DNA of 64,000 bases from Gemmatimonadaceae bacterium (lineage in GTDB: Bacteria; Gemmatimonadota; Gemmatimonadetes; Gemmatimonadales; Gemmatimonadaceae), in NCBI GenBank assembly GCA_019186945.1, contig JABAQJ010000004.1, positions 310,001 through 374,000 of the forward strand, given 5' to 3'. Made by a program: the position numbers and the translations under genes. This document shows positions 1-8,423 of this stretch, piece after piece. Below the pieces are notes generated by a model. That model ran no database searches. It saw only the letters and a list, made by a program, of their open reading frames with translations, and was not told the DNA's origin. The stretch's first letter is position 1. Each line of letters opens with the position of its first letter.

Positions 1-2
1 TT

Positions 3-203
3 GTCGGCGTCGCCGTGGCGCGAGCTGTGGTGCGCCTGGCAGAAATGAAACGCGTGGACAGCGCGCCAGATACGCTCGCGCGCCTGGAACGCATGGAGCA
101 GGCGATCGACGCCATTGCCTTTCAGGTCGATCGCGTCGCCGAAGCACAGCGATTCACCACGCAGTTGCTCTCCGAGAAGGCCGGAACACCGGGACGCTCG
201 TGA
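3..203 (+). CDS. C-terminal part of small membrane/coiled-coil protein, copy 1 of 3
   Basis: Only the last 66 residues lie in the window. The frame is open to the left edge, so the true start is outside. The visible part begins with a short hydrophobic stretch (VGVAVARAVV) and continues into a charged helical region. Bases 75-179 encode a 35-residue module, recognisable by RLERMEQAIDAIA and then AQRFTTQLLSE, which recurs in the next two genes (361-465 and 1056-1160). I do not recognise a named family. The pattern of a membrane helix followed by a coiled coil suggests a bitopic inner-membrane protein. It is the first gene of a + strand run ending in an NtrC-type regulator, so a signalling or scaffolding role is possible but not shown. 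Confidence 0.6.
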   Translation, partial: VGVAVARAVVRLAEMKRVDSAPDTLARLERMEQAIDAIAFQVDRVAEAQRFTTQLLSEKAGTPGRS

Positions 204-222
204 CTATCGCGGAGCGATGGAG

Positions 223-522
223 ATGAGTCTGGTGACAGGAGGAGAAGTAGCGGTCACGGCGATCGTGTTTGGGACGTTGAGCGGCACGATCATTACGTTG
301 GTGCGCCTCAGGTACTCGCACAATTTGTCGAAGCGCCAGCCGTATCCGGACACCGCCGTGGACGAGCGTCTGCAGCGAATCGAACAGGCTGTCGACGCAA
401 TCGCCATCGAGGTGGAGCGCATGTCCGAGTCGCAGCGTTTCGTTACCAAGGTTCTTGCTGAGCGCCTGCCGGCGCCAGACAGAGCCGTATCGCTCCCATC
501 CCGGGGAGAGGGTTCCTCATGA
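223..522 (+). CDS. Small membrane/coiled-coil protein, copy 2 of 3
   Basis: A 99-residue protein. The start at ATG 223 is preferred because GGAG at 211-214 sits 8 nt upstream; ATG 217 in the same frame is the alternative. A single membrane helix (about residues 8-28, containing AIVFGTLSGTIITLV) is followed by a basic patch and then the shared module (RLQRIEQAVDAIAIEVE, SQRFVTKVLAER) encoded by 361-465. The stop codon overlaps the next start in an ATGA arrangement at 519-522, so it should be translationally coupled to copy 3. Its function is unknown. The conserved helical module suggests oligomerisation or interaction with a common partner. Confidence 0.65.
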   Translation: MSLVTGGEVAVTAIVFGTLSGTIITLVRLRYSHNLSKRQPYPDTAVDERLQRIEQAVDAIAIEVERMSESQRFVTKVLAERLPAPDRAVSLPSRGEGSS

Positions 523-1253
523 CGCCGATACCAGGACCAACGGTCTCGATGCCCCAGGCTCGCGACGAGGTGAGTCGCCAAGTGCAGGAAGCGGTCAAGG
601 AAGCCGTGAACGCCGCGCGCCGTGCCAAGGCGGAGGCCGAGCAGGACGCTCGCGCCGCTGTGGCCCCGGGGCTCCCGGCATCTCAGAGCGTGATCGATGC
701 GCTGCGGGCGGAGTTGGCGGCGGAGAAGACTGCCGTCAACGCGTTGACGGCGCAGCTCGAACCCGGACTCTCGCAGGCCCGGGAGGACGCCATAACCGAC
801 CAGCTCGACGCAGCCCGCGAGCGCGTGCGAACGGTACAGAGCCAGCTCGATCGCGCGTTAGGCGTCCCGGAGGCGACCGCGCTCGTGGTCCAACCACCGC
901 CGATTCCGGTCGAGCAGATCCCGGAACTCGCCCTCCCGATCGTCAGCGTCGTCATGGGAACACTGGCGTTCATGATCGTCGGATGGCCGATCGCGCGGGC
1001 ATGGGCGCGTCGCATGGACCGGCGCAACGTCGCGCCAGCTGCTTCACCCGACATGTCGCCACGCTTCGACCGGATCGAGCAGGCGATCGAGGCGATGGCA
1101 ATAGAGATCGAGCGGGTATCGGAGGGTCAGCGCTTCACCACCAAGCTGTTGTCCGAGGTACGTGCTCTGCCCTCGCCCAATCCGCTCAACGAGTTTCAAG
1201 GCGCACGGCAGCGCGCTGGCGACGTGATCGAGCGGTCCGAAGTCAAGGGCTAG
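519..1253 (+). CDS. Membrane protein with N-terminal coiled coil and C-terminal module, copy 3 of 3
   Basis: A 244-residue protein starting inside the stop of copy 2. Residues about 15-115 are rich in Ala, Glu, Lys and Arg and look like a long coiled coil. A Pro-rich linker (about 124-132) leads to one membrane helix (about 138-158). The shared module follows at about 180-214 (RFDRIEQAIEAMAIEIERVS, QRFTTKLLSE; bases 1056-1160). With no evident signal peptide, the N-terminal coil is probably on one side of the membrane and the module on the other. It sits 20 bp before an NtrC-family regulator, so the two may be co-transcribed. No enzymatic motif is visible and the function is unknown. Confidence 0.65.
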   Translation: MTPIPGPTVSMPQARDEVSRQVQEAVKEAVNAARRAKAEAEQDARAAVAPGLPASQSVIDALRAELAAEKTAVNALTAQLEPGLSQAREDAITDQLDAARERVRTVQSQLDRALGVPEATALVVQPPPIPVEQIPELALPIVSVVMGTLAFMIVGWPIARAWARRMDRRNVAPAASPDMSPRFDRIEQAIEAMAIEIERVSEGQRFTTKLLSEVRALPSPNPLNEFQGARQRAGDVIERSEVKG

Positions 1254-1273
1254 GACGTCAGGCATCCAGCGGC

Positions 1274-2689
1274 ATGCCCAGCGTCTTGATCGTCGACGAC
1301 GAGCCCAATATCCGGCGGATGGTTGGCGCACTGCTCGGAGCAGAGGGCTATGAGGTCCGCGAAGCGCCAGACGGCGCACGCGCGCTCTCCCTTGCCGTCG
1401 AGACGGACCCAGACGTCGCCCTGATCGACCTCATGATGCCCGGCGAGTTCGATGGCATGGCCGTACTGGGTGCGCTCCGAGAGCGTATCCCGGACCTGCC
1501 GGTGGTGATGATGAGCGGCCGTGCCGGTCTTGGCGACGCTGTACGCGCCACCAAACTGGGCGCCTATCATTTTCTCGAGAAGCCGCTCACGCCAGAGGGA
1601 GTCCTGCTGGCGCTGGCGGGTGCCATCGAACTGCGCCGCACCCGGCGCGAGATGCAGGCGCTCCGTGAAGACCTTGGTCTTGCCGGGGCCATGGTGGGCG
1701 AAAGCCTGGGCATGCGTCGCGTTAGGGACTTCATCGCACGTATCGGCCCGACGGATGCTAGGGTTCTGATCACCGGCGAGTCCGGGACGGGCAAGGAACT
1801 GGTGGCTGCGGCGATCCACAATGCCAGCACACGCCACGATCGCCCCTTCGTGCGAGTCAACTGCGCGGCCATCCCTCGCGATCTGCTGGAAAGCGAGATG
1901 TTCGGCCACGAGAAAGGAAGCTTCACCGGCGCAACCGAGCGCAGGATCGGTCGATTTGAGCTGGCGCATCGCGGAACCCTGCTGCTCGACGAGGTCGGAG
2001 ATCTGGGCGCCGAAGCGCAGGCCAAACTCCTGCGCGCGATCGAGGCTGGCGAAATTGAGCGCGTGGGCGGGAGCAAGCCGATTGCCATCGACGTGCGCAT
2101 CATCTCCGCCACCAACAAGGATCTCGTGCGCGGGTCGCGCGAGGGGACGTTCCGCGAAGACCTCCTCTTCAGGCTCAATGTGATCCCGCTGGAAGTGCCA
2201 CCCCTGCGCGAAAGGCCCGACGACATCGCGGCTCTCGTCAGGCACTTCAGCGCGCTGCACCGGCTGAGGACGGGACGAGCCGTACCGCGCTGGAGCGATG
2301 AGGCGCTGGAACTTCTCGCGCGTCACCGCTGGCCCGGGAATGTCCGGGAACTGGCGAACATAGTTGAACGGCTGGCGATCCTTCATCCCGGTGCCGACGT
2401 CGACGCCGGAGAGGTCTGTCAAGTGCTGTCGATCGATCCCGCTGCGCCGCAGACTTCGACCGCCGCCGTGCTCCCCGACGTTGCGGGTCTCGACGCACCT
2501 CTCAGCGAACTGCTCGACGACTACGAGCGAACGCTGATCCTGCGTGCGCTATCGAGCGCGCAGGGAAACATCGCCGAAGCCGCACGCCGTCTGCAAACGG
2601 ATCGCCCCAACCTCTACCGCCGAATGCGACGGCTCGGCATTGGCGGAGACGGATCGAGCCCAGCGAGCGCAGCGCCAGCGATAGTCTGA
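1274..2689 (+). CDS. NtrC-family sigma-54-dependent response regulator
   Basis: A 471-residue activator with the classic three-part layout. The receiver domain (about 1-120) has an acidic pocket near Asp9 and Asp10 and phospho-acceptor Asp52. The AAA+ domain has Walker A GESGTGKE at about 168-175, GSFTGA at about 215-220 (the sigma-54-contacting GAFTGA loop with Ser in place of Ala), and LLLDEV as Walker B. The C-terminal Fis-type helix-turn-helix contains NIAEAARRLQ. Phosphorylation is expected to trigger ring assembly and promoter opening by RpoN holoenzyme. No histidine kinase is adjacent, so it is an orphan regulator here. The upstream membrane proteins lack a kinase domain but could be part of its input. 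A long N-terminal extension of the open frame upstream of ATG 1274 overlaps the previous gene and is not coding. Confidence 0.93.
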   Translation: MPSVLIVDDEPNIRRMVGALLGAEGYEVREAPDGARALSLAVETDPDVALIDLMMPGEFDGMAVLGALRERIPDLPVVMMSGRAGLGDAVRATKLGAYHFLEKPLTPEGVLLALAGAIELRRTRREMQALREDLGLAGAMVGESLGMRRVRDFIARIGPTDARVLITGESGTGKELVAAAIHNASTRHDRPFVRVNCAAIPRDLLESEMFGHEKGSFTGATERRIGRFELAHRGTLLLDEVGDLGAEAQAKLLRAIEAGEIERVGGSKPIAIDVRIISATNKDLVRGSREGTFREDLLFRLNVIPLEVPPLRERPDDIAALVRHFSALHRLRTGRAVPRWSDEALELLARHRWPGNVRELANIVERLAILHPGADVDAGEVCQVLSIDPAAPQTSTAAVLPDVAGLDAPLSELLDDYERTLILRALSSAQGNIAEAARRLQTDRPNLYRRMRRLGIGGDGSSPASAAPAIV

Positions 2690-2807
2690 CGGGCCATCGT
2701 CGCCATGGCCGCGCACACGTTGTCGTCCGCTGCGGCTCTCGTCATCCTTCTTTGTCTGGAGTGGTTCACCGCATCAATCGAGCGACCTGCCGACGCAAGG
2801 AGCCGCA

Positions 2808-4559
2808 ATGAATCGCCTGCCATACGGGATCGTCGCCTCGGTCGCACTAGCCGCACAACTCGGTGCACAGCAGCCAGCGCAGCGCGAGACCGTCCGGCTC
2901 ACGGACACCGGAAGCATCCCGCGCGCTGTCGTCGACGACGTCGCGCGGATCGTCAACGCGGCATCCACGCGTCGCATCACGGGTGACCTGGTCGTACGCG
3001 CCGATGAGGAAGTCGACTCCGACATTGCCGTCCTCGCTGGGCAGACCACGATCGCTGGCCACGTCCGCGGACGCGTGATCGCAGTCAATGGGGACGTGAT
3101 CCTCCGAGAGCGAGCTCGCGTGGACGGCGACATCGTCGTACTCGGCGGGAGGATCTCCGGTCGTGATGGTGCAACGGTCGGCGGCGCAGTACAGGAGTTC
3201 GCGAATCGCGTCACGATCGTGCGCTCGAACGATGCGAGCGTGGCGCCTGGCGAACCGAACCCCGATGAACGTTGGTGGCAACTGCGCGAACGGTGGCGTT
3301 CCCGCTCGTGGAGCCACCTGCGTCTGGTTTCCACACGAACGTACAACCGCGTGGAAGGTCTCCCGGTGCTCGTCGGGCCGCAGTTCGGTCGAGACCTGGG
3401 CTGGGGGCGCCTGACGCTGGATCTGCTCGGCGTGGTTCGCAGCGTGGGGTCGTTCGAGCAAAGTTCCGCCAATCTCGGGCATGATGCGAGAGTGGAACTC
3501 CGTTTCGGACGCGACTACGGCGTACGTGTCGGAGGACAGTTATTCGACGTCGTCGATCCCGTCGAGCCGTGGCATCTAACGGAGGCCGAGGTGGGCCTGT
3601 CGTCATTCTTTCTCCGCCGCGACTTCAGCGACTACTACAACCGACATGGCGGCACCCTGTACGCCGGCGTGTATCTGAATGACGACCTTGACCTGACAAT
3701 TGGCTACAGCGACCAACGATGGGCGACTCGGCCCACGAAGAACCCGTTGACGCTGTTCCGCAACAACTCGGCGTGGCGCCCGAACCCGGCGATGGACGAA
3801 GGCACCTTCCACGTTGCGACCGCTGCGCTGAGCTATGACACCAGGAACGACGTCGACGACCCGTGGTCCGGCTGGTACGTGACGGGAAATTACGAGTTCG
3901 GCCGCGGGACGATCTCGCGCTATGCGCCCACGTCGCCAGGTGTCCGGCAGACCAATCTCGGCGGACAAACCGAGTACGATCGCATGTTCATCGATGTGCG
4001 TCGCTACAATCGGGTGTCGCCGGAAGGGCAGCTGAACGCACGACTCGTCGTGGGCGGCTGGTTGAGTGGCGACGATCTTCCGCTGCAGCGCCGCCTGTCC
4101 GTCAGCGGGCCGGGCGTGCTTCCCGGATACGACTTCCGTCGCATGCGTGGCGCGACCGACTTCTGGCAGTGCTCGAACGCACCAGATGCGTTGCAGCCGG
4201 CGCTCGTCGACGGGCTCCCGGCCCAGTGCTCGCGCGTGGCACTGGCGCAGCTGGAGTATCGCGGCGAATTGCGGATCGATCCCTGGGGATTCTTCGCCGG
4301 CGAACGTTCGCACCGCCGATGGGGGTGGGGACGCAGTCCCGAGTGGGTGGCGTTCGTGGATGCCGGTCGTGGCTGGCTGGTCGGTCCACGATCCGGCGAC
4401 ATGGCGTATCCCGGCAATCGCCTTCCGCCGTTAGGCACCTTCCGCGCCGATATTGGCCTGGGACTCAAGCTGGACGACCTCGGGATTTACCTGGCGAAAG
4501 GCGTTTCCGAACACGGCGGGCCTCTGAACGTCGTCGTGCGTCTGAAGCCCCGCTTCTAG
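2808..4559 (+). CDS. Outer-membrane beta-barrel protein with N-terminal polymer-forming-like repeats
   Basis: A 583-residue protein. AAGGAG stands 7 nt before ATG 2808. A signal peptide (about 1-20, ending near GAQQP) is followed by a 70-residue region of short beta-helix-like repeats (about 57-128: GDLVVRADEEV, GHVRGRVIAVNGDVIL, RARVDGDIVVLGG) that resembles bactofilin/polymer-forming domains. The rest is rich in alternating, aromatic-flanked strands with WVAFVDAGRGWL and FRADIGLGLKLDDLGIYLA. It ends in Phe, as surface-antigen barrels of the BamA/TamA (Omp85) type do. I infer an outer-membrane assembly or secretion pore with an unusual periplasmic plug or scaffold instead of POTRA domains. 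It lies downstream of the NtrC-type regulator with a 118-bp gap. Confidence 0.75.
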   Translation: MNRLPYGIVASVALAAQLGAQQPAQRETVRLTDTGSIPRAVVDDVARIVNAASTRRITGDLVVRADEEVDSDIAVLAGQTTIAGHVRGRVIAVNGDVILRERARVDGDIVVLGGRISGRDGATVGGAVQEFANRVTIVRSNDASVAPGEPNPDERWWQLRERWRSRSWSHLRLVSTRTYNRVEGLPVLVGPQFGRDLGWGRLTLDLLGVVRSVGSFEQSSANLGHDARVELRFGRDYGVRVGGQLFDVVDPVEPWHLTEAEVGLSSFFLRRDFSDYYNRHGGTLYAGVYLNDDLDLTIGYSDQRWATRPTKNPLTLFRNNSAWRPNPAMDEGTFHVATAALSYDTRNDVDDPWSGWYVTGNYEFGRGTISRYAPTSPGVRQTNLGGQTEYDRMFIDVRRYNRVSPEGQLNARLVVGGWLSGDDLPLQRRLSVSGPGVLPGYDFRRMRGATDFWQCSNAPDALQPALVDGLPAQCSRVALAQLEYRGELRIDPWGFFAGERSHRRWGWGRSPEWVAFVDAGRGWLVGPRSGDMAYPGNRLPPLGTFRADIGLGLKLDDLGIYLAKGVSEHGGPLNVVVRLKPRF

Positions 4560-4563
4560 CAAC

Positions 4564-5199
4564 GTGTTCAGACGCGCCGTGTCTGTCGCACTGCTCGTCG
4601 CCGCCCCCGCGCTCGCGCAGGGTCGTCCGAGCCTCGAACTCATCCTGCCTGCCAGTGCGGAGCTGGCGACGGAAGGTCCGCGAATTCGGCTGCGGAATGT
4701 CTCTGACCCTTCGATGCAGGAACTCGTGAAGAACGGGTTCCCGGCGCAACTGCACTTTCGCGTCGAACTGTGGTCGGCCGGTGGCGTGTTCGACGCTCTG
4801 CGGAAATCCGTCGAGTGGGACGTAATCCTCAGGTACGACGCGCTTTCCACGCAATTCCGCATCGCCTTTCATCGGGACGGTTCGATTGTGCCGGCCGGAC
4901 AGTACGGCACGTTCGCGGAGGCGCTCGCAGAGATCGAGCGACCGCGGGGCGCGCCGATAACCGCCGAACGAATCCCGGATCGCCAGTACTACATCGCCAC
5001 GCTCGAAGTCGAAACACTGTCCTTCAAGGACCTCGACGAGGTCGAGCGCTGGCTGCGCGGCGAAGCGCGTCCTGCCGTACAGGGGGACGCCAATCCGGGC
5101 ACGGCGCTCGGCAGGGGTCTGCGCAGGCTGTTCGCGAAGCTCGTCGGCGGCGAGCGACGGAACCTCAGGACGCGCAGCGGCACTTTCCGGGTTCCGTAG
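4564..5199 (+). CDS. Secreted DUF4390-like protein
   Basis: A 211-residue protein starting at GTG 4564, only 4 bp after the barrel gene, so it is probably co-transcribed. A signal peptide (about 1-19, LLVAAPALAQ) is followed by a beta-rich domain with LVKNGFPAQLHFRVELW, WDVILRYDALSTQFRI and a TFAEALAEIE segment. These features resemble DUF4390 proteins, whose genes in Betaproteobacteria are found near NtrY/NtrX-type two-component genes. The NtrC-type regulator two genes upstream would fit that association. The function of the family is unknown; location is periplasmic or cell-surface. The family match is by eye and should be treated as tentative, though the gene itself is convincing. Confidence 0.65.
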   Translation: MFRRAVSVALLVAAPALAQGRPSLELILPASAELATEGPRIRLRNVSDPSMQELVKNGFPAQLHFRVELWSAGGVFDALRKSVEWDVILRYDALSTQFRIAFHRDGSIVPAGQYGTFAEALAEIERPRGAPITAERIPDRQYYIATLEVETLSFKDLDEVERWLRGEARPAVQGDANPGTALGRGLRRLFAKLVGGERRNLRTRSGTFRVP

Positions 5200-5239
5200 C
5201 GGCTTACGACTGTTGCCTGTGGAGCAACGCCGAGCGCGG

Positions 5240-5845
5240 TCAGGCTCTCAGGTCAGCATTTCCGCCGAAGCGGCGTCCAGCGGTCCGCGCCTCGATCTCT
5301 TCAAGCTGGTGGAGTACATCCGCACCGTAAAAGAGGCGGATGTATCGCGCTTGCGTTGGCGTAAGCCGGCGCACGGCCCAGCTCAGGTGCACGAAGTGCG
5401 GCTCGACCGGAGCATGCAGTGGATGCATGCCGATCTCGCTCGGCAACCGATTGGCCTTGCGCGTGTTGCAGGCACTGCACGCCGTGACCACGTTCGTCCA
5501 CTCGTTCGTGCCGCCACGGGACAGCGGGATCAGGTGATCCCGGGTCAGCGATTCGCGCGGACGCAGATCCAACGATCCGCGACCGCAGTACTGACAGCGG
5601 TATCGGTCACGTGCGAACAGGAAGGTGTTGGTCACCTGACGGCGGAAGCGACGGGGCACGTGAATGAACTTCGTCAGCCGAATCACGACCGGCCGGGGAA
5701 ATGCCAACCGCTCGGAACGTACCAGCCGCCCATCCGCTTCCACTATCTCCGCCTTGCCATCGATGACAAGCCGAAGCGCCCGCTTCAACGGAACCATTGT
5801 AAGCGGCTCAAACGACGCGTTCAGAGCCAGACAGCCGACGATCAC
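5240..5845 (-). CDS. HNH endonuclease domain protein
   Basis: A 201-residue protein. The start is set by a near-perfect GAGGAGG 5 nt before GTG 5845; the reading frame is open further upstream but has no such site. The N-terminus (CLALNASFEPLTMVPLKRAL) matches the conserved beginning of a widespread chromosomal HNH family. The zinc-binding and catalytic elements are present: C84-x2-C87, the RDH core at about 102-104, Asn118, and C123-x2-C126. These proteins are common single-copy bacterial genes of uncertain biological role, probably nucleic-acid processing or repair. It is the last gene of a minus-strand series, 202 bp downstream of ilvE, with a hairpin in the gap. Nothing nearby suggests a restriction or homing function. 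Confidence 0.85.
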   Translation of the reverse strand: MIVGCLALNASFEPLTMVPLKRALRLVIDGKAEIVEADGRLVRSERLAFPRPVVIRLTKFIHVPRRFRRQVTNTFLFARDRYRCQYCGRGSLDLRPRESLTRDHLIPLSRGGTNEWTNVVTACSACNTRKANRLPSEIGMHPLHAPVEPHFVHLSWAVRRLTPTQARYIRLFYGADVLHQLEEIEARTAGRRFGGNADLRA

Positions 5846-5877
5846 GTGTTCCTCCTCGACACCACCAGGTATACGAA

Positions 5878-5903
5878 CTCCCGCGTGATGCGCAGCGCGG
5901 GAG
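5878..5903. other. Inverted repeat between ilvE and the HNH gene
   Basis: An 8-bp perfect stem (CTCCCGCG at 5878-5885 and CGCGGGAG at 5896-5903) with a 10-nt loop, in the 202-bp space between ilvE and the HNH gene. It lies just upstream of the HNH ribosome binding site. It has no T-run on either side, so it could be a weak terminator for ilvE or a structured leader. The rest of the space shows nothing recognisable. Confidence 0.35.
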
Positions 5904-6047
5904 CGAAAGAACCGCTGATGGCACAACGACACCGGCAGCGCAGGGCCAACGCGCGCATGGTGTCGTCGTTCAACCTAATTGGAGCTACCTGGCCCGATCA
6001 AGCCGGCCGACCGAGGCTGCCGTCGTCGGTGTTCGCCCAGGGCGTCG

Positions 6048-7004
6048 TTATGCGCCCGCCTCCGCCCCGATCGGGACTGGCGTCAGCCATCCATGACGAT
6101 CCGCGACCCGACCTTTGGCGATGCCGAAGAACTCTTCCCGGATCGCACGAGTGATCGGTCCGGGACGCCCTTCGCCAACCGGCACCTTGTCCACCGATCG
6201 AATTGGCGTGATCTCCGCGGCTGTTCCGCAAAAAAACAACTCGTGCGCCACGTACAGCATCTCACGCGGCAGGTTCTGTTCACGCACCTCCAGCCCCATG
6301 TCGCGCGCAATCTGGATCACCGAACGCCGCGTGATGCCGTGCAGTATCCCGGCTGCGATCGGCGACGTTATCAGGGCGCCATCGTGCACGACGAAAAGAT
6401 TCTCGCCCGCCCCTTCGGAAACGAAGCCGAACGAATCCAGCGCAATCGCCTCGTGGTATCCATTCTGTCGCGCTTCGATCTTCGACAGTTGCGAGTTCAG
6501 ATAGTTGCCGCCGGCCTTCGCCATGGTGGGGAACGTATCCGGGGCGGCCCGGCGCCAGCTGCTCACGCACGCATCGACTCCGGCTTCCTGCGCATCGTGC
6601 CCAAGGTACAGGATCTCGGAGTTCCAGCAGATGATGAAGGTCTCGATCGGGACGCCGATGGGATAGAATCCCATCTGCTCTCCCGTGCGCACCACTAGCG
6701 GCCGGATGTAGCAGCTGCGCAGATCGTTCGCTGCGATCGTCTCGACCGTCGCCTGCACCAACTGCTCCACCGAGTACTCGAGCGGCATTCGATAGATACG
6801 ACACGAGTCCCTCAGGCGCTCGATGTGCTCGGGCAATCGAAAGACGGCGGCGCCGGTCGGCGTCTCATAGCTCCGGATCCCTTCGAACACGCTGGATCCG
6901 TAGTGTGCGACATGGCTGATCACGTGGATGTTCGCGTCATCCCAGTTCACCAGCTCGCCGTCGCGCCAGATCTTCGCCACGCGTCCCGTCCTCGGCTTCG
7001 TCAT
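6048..7004 (-). CDS. ilvE: Branched-chain amino acid aminotransferase
   Basis: A 318-residue fold-type IV PLP enzyme that transfers the amino group between glutamate and the keto acids of Leu, Ile and Val. The N-terminus HYGSSVFEGIRSY, the catalytic lysine Lys163 in TMAKAGGNYLN, the SEGAGENLF segment and GTAAEITPIRSVD are all diagnostic of IlvE rather than D-amino-acid transaminase or ADC lyase. Its length matches the family (about 300-310). It lies 72 bp downstream of the amidohydrolase gene on the same strand. No leader peptide, attenuator or valine-type T-box is visible upstream. Confidence 0.95.
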   Translation of the reverse strand: MTKPRTGRVAKIWRDGELVNWDDANIHVISHVAHYGSSVFEGIRSYETPTGAAVFRLPEHIERLRDSCRIYRMPLEYSVEQLVQATVETIAANDLRSCYIRPLVVRTGEQMGFYPIGVPIETFIICWNSEILYLGHDAQEAGVDACVSSWRRAAPDTFPTMAKAGGNYLNSQLSKIEARQNGYHEAIALDSFGFVSEGAGENLFVVHDGALITSPIAAGILHGITRRSVIQIARDMGLEVREQNLPREMLYVAHELFFCGTAAEITPIRSVDKVPVGEGRPGPITRAIREEFFGIAKGRVADRHGWLTPVPIGAEAGA

Positions 7005-7076
7005 GCCAGGTCTCCCGCTGATAGGTCACTCAACGATAACGTCGACGTTGCGGTACGGCGACCGGAATGCGCGTCA

Positions 7077-8423
7077 TCAGGATGTCGTCGCGGACGCCAG
7101 CCATTTCGCCAGCGCCTGCCCGGCATCCTGAACCTGGCGGCGCATCGGCTCCACGTCGAAGCGGACCTGTCCCTCGCGAACCAGTTCCATTCCCTCGACG
7201 AACACGGCCTTGGCAGCGCGTCCTGCGACCGAGTAGACCAGCGCACCGGCCGGATCGTAGGCCGGGACCGCGCGCACGCCTTCGAGTGAGAAGACAGCAA
7301 GGTCGGCGGCTTTCCCCACCTCGAGCGAACCGATCTCGCGTCCCAGGCCAATCGCCCGCGCCCCGCCGAGCGTCGCAAGCTCGATCGCGCGCGAAGATCC
7401 GAGCACGTCGGGGCTTCCCAGCCGAGCGCGCTGCAGCAGGACCGCAAGGCGCGCCTCGTCGAGGAGATCCATGCGGTTGTTGCTCGCCACCGAGTCCGTA
7501 CCCAGGCCGACTTGCAGCCCGAGCTGCAACATCTCGTGCAGCGGTGCGATGCCATGACCGAGCTTCGCGTTGGACGCAGGGCAATGCGCGATACCGCATC
7601 CCGAGTCCATCATCCGCGTCATGTCCACGCCGCCGACACGAACGCAGTGGATGAGGAGCGGCCGCGTGCGGAGGACGCCTGTCTTGTCCAGGAGGGTCAC
7701 CGGCGACGCCGCTCGCGCGTCCACGGGTATCTCTCGGGCGCGCCATGCGCTGGCGAACTGACCGTCGCCGCTTTTCACCAACTGGACTTCCGCTTCCGAT
7801 TCGGCGATGTGCACAGCCACCGGCAACTCCTCGGCGCGGGTGTAGTCCGCCACCGCGGAGAACAGCGCATCGCTGACGGAATACGGCGCGTGCGGCGAAA
7901 CGCCGGTTTTCACGCGCGGCGTGTCGGCGCGGCGCAGTTCGGCAACGTGGCGCGTCAATCCGGTCATCGCATCCGAAACCTGGTCCGGGTGCGGCCCGAA
8001 CACCTCCTGGTAGACAATGCCGCGCGCTCCGGTCGTGCGCAGCGCTTCGTGCCCCACGCCAGAGCTGGTAGTCTCGGCAAATGTCGTGATCCCCGCCTGC
8101 AGCCCCTCGGCGATCGCCACGATCGCGGAGGCCAGCATCATCTGCGGCGTCAGCACTTCGCTGCGCGCCTTCGTCAGCCGCAACACCCACGGGCGGAACG
8201 CCAGATCCTCGAGGAACCCACGCATCGCCGTCAGCTCGAGATGCGTATGCGTATTGACAAGACCCGGCATCAGCACCGCGTTCCCGAACGTCCGCATCTC
8301 GACCGTCGGCGCCGACGACATCGAGCCGACATACACGATCCGCCCGTGACTGACGGTGACGCACCCGTCGTGGATCGGCGGCGAGGACACGGGGAGCACC
8401 CAGCGTGCGTGATAGCTGATCAT
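7077..8423 (-). CDS. Amidohydrolase of the SAH/MTA/aminodeoxyfutalosine deaminase group
   Basis: A 448-residue metal-dependent hydrolase. The metal site is visible as H59-T-H61 in GLVNTHTHLE, a later His in AVHIAES, LIHCVRV, and Asp in GLGTDSVASNN. The layout of N- and C-terminal small beta domains around a TIM barrel is typical of the MtaD/SsnA/MqnX branch of subtype III amidohydrolases, which deaminate adenosine or guanine derivatives. Deamination of 5'-methylthioadenosine, S-adenosylhomocysteine or aminodeoxyfutalosine (menaquinone synthesis) are all possible, and the sequence alone does not decide. ATG 8423 overlaps the stop of the PBP1A gene (ATGA), so the two are translationally coupled. 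Confidence 0.85.
   Translation of the reverse strand: MISYHARWVLPVSSPPIHDGCVTVSHGRIVYVGSMSSAPTVEMRTFGNAVLMPGLVNTHTHLELTAMRGFLEDLAFRPWVLRLTKARSEVLTPQMMLASAIVAIAEGLQAGITTFAETTSSGVGHEALRTTGARGIVYQEVFGPHPDQVSDAMTGLTRHVAELRRADTPRVKTGVSPHAPYSVSDALFSAVADYTRAEELPVAVHIAESEAEVQLVKSGDGQFASAWRAREIPVDARAASPVTLLDKTGVLRTRPLLIHCVRVGGVDMTRMMDSGCGIAHCPASNAKLGHGIAPLHEMLQLGLQVGLGTDSVASNNRMDLLDEARLAVLLQRARLGSPDVLGSSRAIELATLGGARAIGLGREIGSLEVGKAADLAVFSLEGVRAVPAYDPAGALVYSVAGRAAKAVFVEGMELVREGQVRFDVEPMRRQVQDAGQALAKWLASATTS

Noticed and set aside
455-1273. N-terminal extension of the NtrC-type regulator frame
   Set aside because: It overlaps the third membrane/coil gene and is Arg/Gly-rich; the receiver domain begins cleanly at ATG 1274.
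5240-5845. HNH protein as a restriction or homing endonuclease
   Set aside because: It belongs to a common chromosomal HNH family by its N-terminus and has no methyltransferase, intron or mobile-element context.
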